Part shown: positions 21,765-33,054 of the stretch, piece after piece
How positions within the stretch are numbered: the first letter of the stretch is position 1
How the letters are laid out: the number at the start of each line of letters is the position of its first letter
Translations under genes and position numbers: made by a program
DNA from: Zingiber officinale
Taxonomy: Eukaryota > Streptophyta > Magnoliopsida > Zingiberales > Zingiberaceae
Direction of reading: 5' to 3'
Assembly: GCF_018446385.1 (NCBI RefSeq)
Contig: NC_055996.1
Location: forward strand, 126,081,750 to 126,145,749
Length of the DNA stretch: 64,000 nt
The notes under the pieces: generated by a model
What the model was told of the DNA's origin: nothing
What the model saw: only the letters and a program-made list of their open reading frames with translations
Database searches by the model: none

Positions 21765-23250
21765 TTCTTTATTTAAATCGAATTGAACCAACTAAAATTA
21801 AACTAAAAACTTAATTATTTAAAATTAAATTAAAAAAATTTAAAATTGTAATAAAATTTTTAAACACAGTTAAAAAAATAAAAATTAAATAAATATAATT
21901 AACTAAATTTCTTCGGTACTGTTTTGATTAAATCATCACCATCTGTGCTGATTTCATCAAAATAACATGATCAATTTAGTGCTGACTTTTAATTAAAATT
22001 CAATTCAATGCACAAAATTTCTACTAACATAAGATCCCTGAGAAAGATGAATTCATATTGGATTTGTTATATACAATTTTATCTTATAAGATAATGTTTC
22101 TGTATGATCCTAAAATCATAGGATGATAATTTTACTATTATACTAAGGCTCCTTTTGAAAAATATCAAAAGTTAAATTTATAATTTTGCAACAATTATAT
22201 TTTATGATAAGTCCAGTTGGTAACAATAATTGATCAACTATAATAATTAATAATATATATATATATATATAATAACATAAACAAACCTCTTAATTATTAG
22301 GTTCGCGAGCTCATAAATCAAATATTGTTAAGCTTGAATTTGACTCGATAATATTTTCAAGCTTGAAATTAAGCTCGAGCTTGACTTGAATGAATTTTTT
22401 TTCAAGTCAAGATCCGAATAGCTCGTGAGTAACTTGACTTGTTTACACCCTTATAATAATCTTTTGCGATGGATTTAAATTAGCTATTCGCTAGCTATTA
22501 ATTCGATTTTTAATATTATTTTAAAGATGGATGATATTCTATAGATAAATCCTTTAGTTTATTATTCATTATTCATGTATCACAATCCTAACATCTTTTT
22601 CTTATGCTAAATTGTAACATAATTAACATGCACCCTAATGCCGATGCAGTGAGAACTCTCAAAAATATTCAAAAACTAATAAAATCCGATCATTTTCAGT
22701 CCTTGCCATGAAATTTTCCAAGTGTATAATTATTCGCTGCTTTATATATTGACTCAGATCTGTACTTTTCACACTGTTACTGTTAAAATAAAATTGTAAT
22801 TTAATAGTCCTTTATCTGTTTTTTTACTCAATTAAATTTCTAGTAAAGTACCAGAAAACAGGTGGAATGTGCAGAGGAGGATTATGATCCCAGGCATGCA
22901 GTTTAAATCTTGAAATTTTCAATTGTTTTTTTATTCACATGGGAGAATTGATCACCTAGTTTAATCGATCTCACTCGATAATAAGTTCAAGAAATTCATA
23001 AAATATAGTTATAATTCCAATATGCATGATTTCAAAAAAAAAAAAAAAACAATACTCGATCTTCAAATGACATTATATGCATGTATGCCATCAAGATCTT
23101 CTCTCTGATTAACCATTTGATGAAACTTAAATCTGAATCCTGGTGACCTCCTCCAATATAATTCACCATTAATGAGGTCGAACTCCAATGCATCCCAAGA
23201 ATTTTCTCTCTAAGATATTAAGCCACCAACTGGAGTTTTTGACTTGAGCA

Positions 23251-23286
<36 letters not shown>

Positions 23287-23930
23287 CTCTGATTATATTA
23301 ACACATGGAGAAAGAAGGGATCTCGAGGTTTCAGACATCAGGCACACTTGCGCCTTCATGCTTCACGTCCCTAGCTCTGCTGCTTCTCATCAACGCCAAC
23401 TACTCGATCACAAGTTTTAATATATACAAAACTAATAGGCGAACAAAAATCTATCGAGCTGCGTGGACGGTGAATCTAGCTTTAAAGTCAACCCCGTCTT
23501 CCTCGATCCTCTACTCCTCTGCTTTGACTCTTACGCTATTCCCGCCGGAAAAGTGGATCCATCACATATATCTCGAACCCTCTCCCGCCACTTTTATATA
23601 CTCTTCTTCTCCTCCTCCTCCTTCCTTCCCCTCGATCTGAACCATCAGATTAATCGTTCTTAATTTTACATTTCAGTAAGTTTTTCAAAGGGCACAGCTT
23701 TAATTAATAAATTCTGTAAATTAGTCAATGCTTGAATCATCAATTGAATAGAATTAATTAATGTACTATGGCCACCCTGCCTGCGTGAAGTAACGAGGCC
23801 ATCGATCGAACTTCGAAACCTTAAATGAAATTGAATAGAATTAATCGAGTACAGGCTGTAAGGCCGGGATCCGATGGCCATCAATATATGGCCTCTCACG
23901 TGCTTCCTGCTCCCATGCATTCCTTCATGC
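21765..23930. other. AT-rich spacer upstream of the STIG1-like gene
   Basis: No gene was recognised. It contains (AT)n runs near 22253-22272 and 23252-23284, and a degenerate 'ctcgagcttgacttg...tttacaccc' repeat near 22330-22455 of a type common in plants. Frames at 23305-23663 lack any family signature. Confidence 0.45.
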
Positions 23931-23933
23931 ACA

Positions 23934-23941
23934 TATATATA
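23934..23941 (+). promoter_or_regulatory. Probable TATA box of the STIG1-like gene
   Basis: TATATATA lies 50 bases upstream of the ATG at 23991. A start about 25-30 bases downstream would exclude the upstream in-frame ATG at 23874 from the transcript, which helps to choose 23991 as the start. Confidence 0.5.
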
Positions 23942-23990
23942 CATAGTCATATGCGATGTAGTTTTAGGGGGTTCCAAGGGCGATGAGCAA

Positions 23991-24425
23991 ATGGTCACTA
24001 GTACCACTCGGCGCGCGAAGGAAGTGCTCCTCTCCCTTCTCGTGCTGTCTGCGTCGCTGTGCCCGGCCGACGCAGCCGGGTACAGCGAGGAGGTGGGGCG
24101 GCAGTTCATGGGGCTGAGCCCGCGGCCGGGGAGCCGGCTGCTGCAGCAGGGCGGCAGTCGGTGCGACGGGAATACAGGGGCGCTGTGCCCCGCGCCGCCT
24201 CCGAGCCACCCGCCGAGGCTCGTCGCGTGCTGCGAGAGCCGCTGCCGCGACGTGTTCTCGGACCGCTACAACTGCGGCGCCTGCGGCAGCCGGTGTGGGT
24301 TCGGGCAGCTCTGCTGCGGAGGGCAGTGCACGTCGGTGGCTTATGACGTGGGCAACTGCGGGGCGTGCGGCGCGGTGTGCCCTGGCAATCAGCGCTGTGA
24401 GTACGGCGCCTGTGGCTACGCATGA
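23991..24425 (+). CDS. STIG1-like cysteine-rich secreted protein
   Basis: STIG1 (stigma-specific protein 1) family members are small secreted cysteine-rich proteins; the best-studied act in stigma exudate, where they affect pollen tubes. The 144-residue product from 23991 has an N-terminal hydrophobic stretch (about 10-24) ending in ADAAG, consistent with a signal peptide. A Pro/Arg-rich linker follows, then the STIG1 domain at about 73-144. The domain shows family motifs CCESRCRDV, NCGACGSRCGFGQLCC and NCGACGAVCPGNQRC. An in-frame ATG at 23874 would add 39 residues but lies upstream of the likely TATA box. The gene has no introns and is much more GC-rich than its flanks, as in many monocot genes. 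It lies just left of the copia remnant and Tat element starting at 24900. The role in this plant is unknown. Confidence 0.85.
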   Translation: MVTSTTRRAKEVLLSLLVLSASLCPADAAGYSEEVGRQFMGLSPRPGSRLLQQGGSRCDGNTGALCPAPPPSHPPRLVACCESRCRDVFSDRYNCGACGSRCGFGQLCCGGQCTSVAYDVGNCGACGAVCPGNQRCEYGACGYA

Positions 24426-24899
24426 AGAGAGTTGGGTGTTGGTTCCTTCCTGTGAAGAATTAAAAATATTTTAAAATGGTCATTTAATTTCATTTTCAAA
24501 AAAGTCTATAAAATAGGCCCAAATTTGATCTTCTCGGTCTAATAATTATATATGTATGTGTTGGTTGTCAAATTTTGGGAGAACTTTGTGGCATTCGTTA
24601 CATTGCGTATGAGCTAAGTGAGTTTGTTAAGTGTCACTCAGTTCTCGTTATATTATATATATGGAGACAAATGGTTTTACGTAAGAGTATATATATATAT
24701 GGCATCCACTATGTAGAAACTTTTGGTCGAATTGCTTGAGTGACATCAACTATTATTGATTGTAGCTTCATTGATACATTGACTAATATATCAACTCGAC
24801 GTGAGGAATGATTTTCTTCATGGAAATTTCTCTGAGAAAGCTAAGTGTACATGATATCACAACTTGGCTGTAACATGCATGAACCAAATCGCACGTGCA
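24426..24899. other. 3' flank of the STIG1-like gene
   Basis: AT-rich, with no further gene seen. The transcript end is not determinable; AAAATGG/TTAAAAATA-type A-rich stretches lie within 60 bases of the stop. Confidence 0.4.
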
Positions 24900-25296
24900 A
24901 GCTTTGACATGCTTCATCAAAAGGGATTATACTTCATCTTTATTTTGATGACATAATCACTACTAGGCATGATTCTTAAGGGATTATTGATACGGTACGT
25001 GCATTACTTATACAAGAAATTCAATATGGAGAACTTGGGTATGTTCTAAGTCCATTATTAGCATTCTCAATTTAAATATGCATTAGAGTTTCATATTCTA
25101 AAATTATGACACTTATGGAGCTAAATGTAAAACTACACAAAGACAAACTAGGTAGAGAGAGCTCTTTCAAGTTGTTTAATGTGTTGACAACTTATTAGCA
25201 GCCTTGGTTAACTTATCCTAATTAGATGAAATATGAGTCATATTGTTTATTTGCTTAGTTGGTTTATGGCCAATTCACTAGTTTATGGTATGATTA
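24900..25296 (+). pseudogene. Degenerate Ty1/copia reverse-transcriptase fragment
   Basis: A short stretch reads LHLYFDDIITT near 24932-24964, the counterpart of the copia YVDD block. It is followed after stops by MELNVKLHKDK near 25114-25146, and a frame-shifted stretch (about 25180-25260) has spacing like the copia 'LVGSL.YL...RPDI' block. Frameshifts and stops abound. The right end is cut by the Tat element at 25297. This is an old relic and its element cannot be named. Confidence 0.5.
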
Positions 25297-26160
25297 TGTC
25301 CGAGAGATGAGAAGATGGTTATCTGGGAACGTGGCTCTGCTATTAACCGAATGAAAACTCTATACTGTGCTGTAAACAGGGGGCGTTAGTGCTAGGACAT
25401 GGAATGGGTCCCAGTGTTAGCCCTTCGACGCTCAAGTCAATACTCAGTTCGGGAGGAGAGAATAGTAGAAGTGAATAGTAACAAAGAGCCCGTAGAATAA
25501 TGAAGCATCACATACCTTTACTTGTAGATGGAGATCTCCTTTTATAGTATCACTATAATATTTGTGCACGCATCCCAAAATATATATATGTTTTTCAAAG
25601 CTTCCTAAGAAAAGACAAGTCATTTCCTAAAACGAACATGTAAATCTCTATGATGTGACAGACTAGAAGCTTCTAAAGTACGATTTGCTTGCAAGACATT
25701 CTTTATTGCTGGTGGCACGAACTTCCAAAAGAGACGGTAAGACATGTATGTGGGTCCTATTGTAGGCCAACTGAGGGCCACTCAGTCGAGATGTCATCAG
25801 CTTGGCCGTACAGAGTGAAGTTGTCGACTTGTTCTTCACTTGACTTTATTATTGTCGGAGAGGCGCATTGCATCCGATCAGATATAAGGTCCGATCGATA
25901 AGGGCGGTGGGCCGAGTAACTTAATATTTGGCTCTTGACCTCGGTTGCAAGTTATGGAGGATGACTGGTCGAATGGTCTGGCAGCCTTTCACATTAGATC
26001 GACTCTCAGGGACCGCTCAGCTAACCTTGTCTGATCCACAGTCCACGGTTTCGTAGTCCATCTAACCTTGCGACTTTGACCATTTGACTTTGACCTCAAT
26101 GTCAGCCGGTCTTTATTGCTTTGACCCACTTTTGAGGGGCCCATCTTTATCACCGTATCA
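25297..26160 (-). repeat. T1 3' LTR (left copy)
   Basis: The plus strand runs from TGTCCGAGAGATGAG to CACCGTATCA, 864 bp. A minus-strand TATA motif CTATAAAAGGAG lies near 25536-25547. It is homologous to 32167-33054, to 389-1250 and, more distantly, to the LTRs of the element at 35745-64000. Confidence 0.8.
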
Positions 26161-26890
26161 CAAGTCTTTCTCTCAAGTCTAGTCGAAGGAGGCTACAAGT
26201 CCGACTGACTGGACAATTAGTATTTTTTGCAACTCTTCTTCCCGACCGGACATTTTGCTATCCGGGCCACCGCTCGGCTTGCACAATTATTGCTTTAACA
26301 ACTCCTAAAGAAAGAAATTTCTTATTGGTTGGGAGCTCTGGGATTGACGCTGCTCAGATCAAGCACGGATGACACTTAGCCATTTATTAGCTCCTTTTTG
26401 ATCTCTTTCTCAAGCAACCACCCATACTCATAGTGTCTTTTAATTTGCTGTTGACATCATTCTGATTTCTTGAAAATCGCTCAAATCCTTTGCTATTAAT
26501 GCAAAATATGATAAGCATGATTTTTGATCATACACCTAATGATTATTTCTATTCCTCATTAATGTCATCTGTGATTGAATGCCACATGTCGTGATCCTCT
26601 ATCGCCGATAATTTGATGTGATAGCCGACTATTGGGATTCGATGTGATAGCCACCTTTTCAAATTTTGACAGTTTTGATCGAATCTCATTTTCCTATGCC
26701 GTTGATCGGACAACTATGGATAACCGTTGACAAGGTTTTTAAAGCCCTTCTTTCTCCCTTCACTGTATCACCTTCTTCTTCACCCTCGTTCGCCTCCTGG
26801 CTCTTTGCTTTCTGTTCATTGCTGGCAATTCTCTTTCAGTAAGTCCTCTCTTTTTTCTCCTTTAGATCTCTGATTTTCGTCTTCCTTCAC

Positions 26891-29800
26891 ATGGCGCGCT
26901 CTCCTCCTCCTCCTCCTCCTCCTGTTGTCTCGGGTATGTGGTACATCTCCACTTCGTCGGATTTTGATTTTAATGGCGACAAGGTAGATCCAATAAAAAT
27001 GACTTATTATATTCTTGATGACCACTAAATCGCTATCCCTTTTGCATATGATCATCCCCACACACCTCTTGATGGCTTCCTCCCTTTCTTTAAGAACTAA
27101 TTGTATACTGGTCTTCGCTTTCCAATACCTCCTTTCTTTTTCGAAGTCTGTAGATATTTCCATATTCCTTTGCAACAATTAGTACCAAACTCATTTAGGT
27201 TATTGTCCGAGGTTGTGGTGCTGTTCTGATTGTACATGATCCCTCATTTTTGTTCCGAAGTCTATTATTTTTATTATCCCAAACAGTCTGAGCCAGATGT
27301 CTTTTTCTTCCAGACCCGAGTGGGTGTTGTTTATTTTGATAAGATGCCCTCATATAATAAGGGCTAGAAATCTCATACTTTTATGTCCAACTCTTCGACC
27401 AGCCCATTTTTCGGACCGCATGGCAGATACAGTTACCAAGATCTCTTAAACTGGGCAAATATTGATGGGAGCCGACCTACCTCCAAGCCGCCACTTAGCT
27501 GACCAACTTGAAATTCAACATACATAAGTTGCTGCTGGAGGGCGTATTGTATATGTTTAGGCTGAGTCCCATTCGAGACCGGCCGCGCGCCCTGCACTTT
27601 TGGTGAGCCACTTTTCCTTCCCTTGTTTTTTGGTCTAACTAATTTTTTCTTCTTTTTTACAGTAAAAGTGATGCTTAGGGCTTTAGTTAGCGGCTCCACT
27701 AAGTCAGTGGATGAAGAGAAGCAAGGTCATGGAGTTGCCGAGCTGGGAGCCATGGATTACTACTAGTTGGGACCTTGGAGGCGTAAATCGACGAAGGAGA
27801 AGCGAGCCAAACAGTTGGGAGTGATGCTACTGCCAACACTGCGAGCTGCCTCCCGAGAGGCCCTCCATAGAACCCATAGCAGTTCCTTAAGAATTGACGA
27901 CATCCGCGGAGCCATTGATTTAGTGACAACGCCGCAAGAGGCTCCAAACGGAAGCTACCACTCGATCAGTGTCTTCCGTTCCCCAATCCTCTACCACCGT
28001 GTCTACACACCAACCCTTTTGGAAAGGGGTGAAAGCTCCACTTTTGCTGCTCCCAAGAGAGCAACCGGTGATCCAACTCCTCCCTCCTTTGACCAGACAC
28101 CCTCCCTCTGTGACTTACCGTTTGGCGCCTTCATCGTCCAACCTCTATCTTATCTGTCGCAGGCACCAACCGGCCCTGTAACTCTCTTTCCACCATTCGC
28201 TCCATTCCAATCTCCAAATCTAAGGGTCAGGCCAGCTCAGAGCCGATCGGCTCCAGTTCGCATGGGCACGTAACAGTCATCCTTAGATTGCCCACTAACG
28301 AATGGCATGTTAGAACCTTGACGCCCGTTAGAAAGGGGTGAATAACTTCCTACAATTGTTAGTCACAGCGGAAACAAAAATACCAATAAACAAAAGGAAA
28401 GCTAACTCTAGAAAATAATAAATAAGAAAGCAAACTAATATATGTTCGTTTAACATGGTTTAGAGATTAGGAATCCTACTCTACGGCGTGTCTGTAAGGT
28501 GGACGAAACCTCAATCCATTGGTGGATCAATCTTCAGTAAACTTCGACTAGCTTACATAGCTCCTTGTGGGTGAAGAAATCTCACCACAACTCGCACAAG
28601 ACCACACTAGATCACTTGAACATTTGGAGACTTTAATTAGGCTAAGTGGAATTTGACAGTTACAGGCCAACAACTCGATACCAGTCAACTGCTATAGTGC
28701 ATAAGTTAACTGCTACAGTGTACCAGTCGATTGCTGCAATAACAGTTGACTGCTATATAGTAGCAAATGACTATTTTCGCAACCATCGGGCACAAAAACA
28801 TTTTGTACCCTGCCCCAGTCAACTGGTCAAACCTTAACCCTAGAATTTGACCCCCCTCGAGTTCATTCACTAAACACTCGTCCTCGCCCAACCAACCTAG
28901 ACCTAGCCTTCTAGCCTCCTCCATCAGTCTCGCATCCCTCGGATGCCTCCCCATCTTTCACGCTTTGCCTTCTAGAGCTTCCTTAAGCCTTATCTTTGTT
29001 GTTGGGTCTTCCTTTACCAAAAGGCTCCTCACCTCTGAGACTTCAACCATTGCCAAGTCACACTTGGACTTACGTTGCCAAGACTACATACTTGGGCTTA
29101 CACTGCCAAGACTCCTCTTGGACTTTTCTCCTTTGTCAAGATTACACTTGGACTTTCCTTGTTGTACCTATATCCTGCACACTTATAATGTATATCAAAT
29201 ACAATAATAAACCTAACTTAAACCTTTTCTTAAACATCAAAACCTAGGATACCTAAATTGCTTCAACATGGTAGTACTCCAATCTTGAGCAACCACACAC
29301 GCCAAAACATAAGATAAGGATTCAGGGTCTCTTGGCCCAGACTTGGCAAAAGCTAGAGCCCGGGAGGCGACCATCCCTCCAGCTAAGTTGGCTGATAGAT
29401 TTAGCCAAAATTCCACTGGTAAGTTCATGAATTATTTTTAAATTTATTCTTTCCACTCAGCCTTATGTAACCAATTTCTTTATGCACTAGTTTTGGACGG
29501 ATGGCCTGACTCTTTGACAAAGGTTAGCTCAGTTGGACCACAAGATCAAGTAGGTGCAAACAATGGGCAGGGACGTGGGGGTTTCCCAAGTCCTGATTGA
29601 ACACCTAACTGCAGAGGTGACACAACTAAAGGATGACTTCGAGAAGCAAATTGAGCAACTTCTTGGATCCGAGCGAACTCTAACCATGGAAAAGGATAAA
29701 AATCATGATTAGGCTGTCGAGTTGGAAAATCTTAGGAAGCAAGCCCACAATTTTGAACCAAAGATCAACTCGGCCAACACTCATAAACTCAAGGTCATTG

Positions 29801-30140
29801 AAGACCTTGATATCAAAAAGAAGGAGGCTCGGGCCTTGATGAAGAAGATGAAGGAGGCAGAGGCCACCTTGGCCACAAAGCAAGTGGGCCATACGGCCGA
29901 GCAAGCGGGTCATGAACTTCAGTTTAGCGAGCACAAACGAATAATCGACGAGAAAGACGCTGAGCTGCGATCACTGAAGGCCGAACTTGCTAAGTACAAG
30001 GAGGAAGAACCCGACCGATGGAAACCTATAGGGTGGACCATCCAGCAGCTGAAGGAATGTGGCTATATTTCCACTGAGGTTCCTTCCTCCTTCATAGAAG
30101 GCAGAAGATCTTGGAGGAGTTCCCTGATGACGTGATTATA
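26891..30140 (+). pseudogene. Antisense ORF of Tat element T1 ('putative gypsy-type transposon' domain plus coiled coil)
   Basis: Tat/Retand elements often carry an extra ORF between integrase and 3' LTR on the opposite strand. A frame from ATG 26891 with a proline run runs past several stops and keeps landmark blocks GLRFPIPPFFFEV, QLVPNSFRLLSEVV and RVGVVYFDKMPS. These match the domain widely annotated as a putative gypsy-type transposon (Pfam Transposase_28, recalled rather than searched). A 60-bp interval 27603-27662 has GTGAG...TTTACAG splice signals. After the inserted LTR (28308-29268) the frame resumes as a charged coiled coil at about 29560-30130, including LDIKKKEARALMKKMKEAE. The second copy at 54996-57280 keeps the same order and intron position. 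The molecular function is unknown. Confidence 0.65.
28308..29268 (-). mobile_element. Solo LTR, Sirevirus-type, nested in T1
   Basis: Ends are TGTTAGAACC and GCTTCAACA, length 961 bp, flanked by TGGCA (28303-28307) and TGGTA (29269-29273), one transition apart. On the minus strand it ends with a 'TTATTCACCCCTTTCTAACG' tract as in Sirevirus LTRs. It interrupts the antisense ORF of T1. Confidence 0.7.
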
Positions 30141-30149
30141 GATTTGGCA

Positions 30150-31160
30150 TAGGTTTCTATAAAGCTTATTGACAGCGAGTGGCGTCAGCCGCTGGTGGCA
30201 GTATCGACCGACAATGTTGCGAGGAGGGAGAAGGAGTATGGGCTACCGCCGAGTGTGAGAGAAAGAGAGGCAGTGCTAGAAAGAGGGAGTACAGCGGGGT
30301 AGTGCTGTTTGACGAAGCGTCGTACGCTGTCGATGCAACGAAGGCGACATCAAGGGTTGTGCAGCAGCTCTAGAGGGTGGTGGCTGGCGGAGGCAGCAGT
30401 GTCACGGCAAGAGAGGCGATGCGGGTCCTTGTGGCGATGACATTTCACAGGGGAGAGGGAAGGAGGTGCGGCGTGAGCGATGCCCGTAAGGAAGAGAGCC
30501 TCAGGCAATTGCATTGGCAGGGAGAAGGGAGGAGATGGCGGTGGAGAAGGAAAACCAAGATGCCTGCATGAGGTTGCCGGCGTGGAGAGGGAAACGATGG
30601 CGGCGGTGTCGCTTGGCGGTGTCCGCGTCAAGAAGGCTGGAGGAAGGAAGCAGGCGACTGAGTGACGATCGTCGCCGGCTGGCATCGCTAGCTAGTGGCG
30701 GTGAGAGACAGAGACTCTCCCCCCTGTTCGTGGTGGCGGTGCAGAAGGAAACCTACCAAGCAGCCCCTTTCCTTCACGTGAATAGCAACCTAAAAAGGGG
30801 TGCTATAGTAAAATTACCAAAATACCCCTCCCCTCTCTACTTACCACATCACTGAGGTTGATGATGGTGGCGCTCGGGAGATGGAGATCAATGGAGGAAT
30901 CCCTACTAGGCTGGTCGGCACGGTCTTGGGTTGAAATGGTAACAATTTTTCGTATTATGGGTTGTCGAACGATGGTAGGAGAAAAATAGTAGGGCACACT
31001 ACTGGGGCTCAAGAAATCTTGCTCTCTCAGAATCTACATGCCGGACTGCATGGGTTTGGAGTTCTTGGTGTTGCTGTGATGCGTCCGCTTGGGGGTCCTT
31101 TTAGCGGCAGATGGGTGTGAGCAACTCGGCGTTCTGAGACAACTGCAGGCTCGAGAATCA
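30150..31160. other. GC-rich block replacing pol in T1
   Basis: The segment 30180-30760 is G-rich on the plus strand with many GGCGG and GAGGG words; 30760-30860 then turns to 'ggggtgctatagtaaaatta' and 'tacccctccc'. Several frames are open merely because of composition. No protease, reverse transcriptase, RNase H or integrase motif was seen. It may be captured host DNA or another transposon fragment; termini could not be defined. Confidence 0.4.
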
Positions 31161-32113
31161 CTTCTGTTTTCTAGGATGACTGAATCTCTTCGATATTGAT
31201 GTCCTTCGTAGCCCGTTTGAGCAGATAATCAAAGTCTCTTGGAGGCTTCTTGATAAGTGAGCAAAAGAAATCGTTATCTGTAAGTCCCTGTGAAAAGGCA
31301 CTTACCAAAATTTCTTGGGGTGGCTGACAGGGCGTCCATGTCAACTTGATTGAATCTCTTAATGTAGTCCCATAACGCCTCCTTGGGCCCTTGTTTATAA
31401 GCGAGAACAGGTTCACGTTCGTCTTTTGGTAGCGACAATTACTAGCAAAGTGCTAGAGAAAAATCGCTTGGAAATCCTTGAAACTGCAGATGGACCCGAT
31501 CGACAAGCGTTTGAATCACCTATGCGCCAAACCAGATAGCATGATGAGGAACATACAACACTTGACTCCATTGGTGTATTGGTAGAGCATGACTATGTTA
31601 TTGAATTTGAGTATATGGTCCTCAGGATCAGTTGACCCTGTATACTCTTTGATCGTCAGAGGTCTGAAATGAGGTGGCAATTGATCGTCGAGGATTTCTT
31701 GGGAGAATTGCCTGTTAATCCACTCTAGAGAGTTGTCGAGTTGGGGTGTTTTTCCTTTCCGTACATCCTAGACGGGCACGTTCTCGAAAGATGATCCTTG
31801 TGTACTTTTTGGCTTGGCCATGCTCTTCCGAGGGCGTGGGTAATAACTCCTTGTGGTACAAGATTGGCGCGTTCAGTGCTTGCTGGAAGGCGCCTATCAG
31901 TTGGTGGTTCGGCTTGTGGCCAGCAGAGTCTTCCGCTCGGGTTATTTGGTCAGTTCGCTAACCTGTTGCCGATACAGTTGGGTTGTTCAATGCTCGACAA
32001 TCGGCTGCTATCTCCTGTTGCCGTTGCACCATCTTTGCAGCTCGGGCATTTATTAGTATCGCTAGCTCTTCTTGGGTTAACGTCACAGTGGTAATTCATT
32101 CAGTGTCCTCCAT
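31160..32113 (-). pseudogene. Degraded Tat gag (T1)
   Basis: The minus-strand ATG at 32113 begins MEDTE and continues ITTVTLTQEELAIL, matching the start of gag in the second Tat element (ATG 63344, TTVTLTQEELEML). The C-terminal block reads FSQGLTDNDFFCSLIKKPPR and is homologous to the same block of the other copy. Stops and frameshifts break it. Gag forms the virus-like particle that packages element RNA. Confidence 0.7.
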
Positions 32114-32166
32114 CTTCACGTCTCGGATGTAGGTGAAGTTTCCATAAATGACACAAAATATGATAT

Positions 32167-33054
32167 TGTCCGGGACCTGAGAAGATGGTTAGCTGGAAAC
32201 GTGACTCGGCTGTTGACGGGATGAAGACTCCATGCTCTCCTGTAACACAAGGATCGTTAGTATCGGGTCGGGGAAGGGACCCCTGACATTGACCCTCCGA
32301 CACTCAAGTTAGCACTTGGTTCAGGACGAGAGAATAGTAGAAGTAAATAGTAACAAAGAGCACGTAGAATAATAAAGCATCTCATGCATCTGCCTATAGA
32401 TAGAGACTTCCTTTTATAGTGTCACTATAACATTTATGCACACATCCCAAAGTATATACATGTTTTTCAAAGCTTCCTAAGAAAATATAAGTCGAAAAGT
32501 GTCTCTTACACCTTTCTTGAAGCAAACATGCAAATCTATGTGATGTGACGACTAGAAGGTTCTAAAGTACGATTTGTCTGCATGACATTCTCTGTTGTTG
32601 GTAGCATAAACTTCCAAACGAGTACGGTAAGACATGTATGTGGGTCCCGTTGCAGGCCGACTGGGGGCCACTCAGCCAATATGTCACCAGCTCGGTCGTA
32701 CAGAGTGAAGCTACCAACCTGTTCTTTACTCGGCTTTATTGTTCTCGGCGAGGCGCATTGCGCCCGATCAGACATATGGTCCGATCGACAAGGGCAGTGG
32801 GTCAGATAACTTAGTATTGACTCTTAACCTCTACTGCAAGTTGTGAAGGACGATTGCTCGAATGGTCTGGTCGGCCTTTCACATTTGACCCGCTCTCGAG
32901 GCTCGCTTGGCCAACCTTAGCTTGTCCGGTCCGTAGTCCGCGGTCTTGTAGTCCATCCGACTCTATAATTTTGATCATTTAACTTTAACTTTTATGTTAA
33001 CTGATCTTCACTGCGTTGACTCACTTTTAGGGGCTTACCTTTATCATCCTATCA
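32167..33054 (-). repeat. T1 5' LTR (right copy)
   Basis: The plus strand runs from TGTCCGGGACCTGAG to CATCCTATCA, 888 bp. A minus-strand TATA motif lies near 32410-32419. The primer-binding region just left (about 32140-32164) is a decayed version of the TGGCGCCATCTGTGGG-type site seen intact at 63370-63388. Confidence 0.8.

Larger units (their letters stand above)
25297..33054 (-). mobile_element. Tat-type Ty3/gypsy retrotransposon lacking pol (element T1)
   Basis: Two related LTRs (25297-26160 and 32167-33054) bound a 6-kb interior. Gag and the degraded primer-binding site lie next to the right LTR on the minus strand, so the right LTR is the 5' LTR. The interior, in element order, is gag (32113 to about 31160), an unassigned GC-rich block (about 30150-31160) where pol would be, and an antisense ORF region (30140-26891, coding on the plus strand). 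A Sirevirus-type solo LTR sits inside. Flanks GATTA (25292-25296) and GGCTA (33055-33059) differ by two transitions and may be a decayed target duplication. Divergent LTRs and many stops show an old, non-autonomous copy. Confidence 0.8.

Noticed and set aside
30179..30855. Several overlapping frames on both strands in the GC-rich block
   Set aside because: Openness follows from G-rich composition; no motif supports coding.
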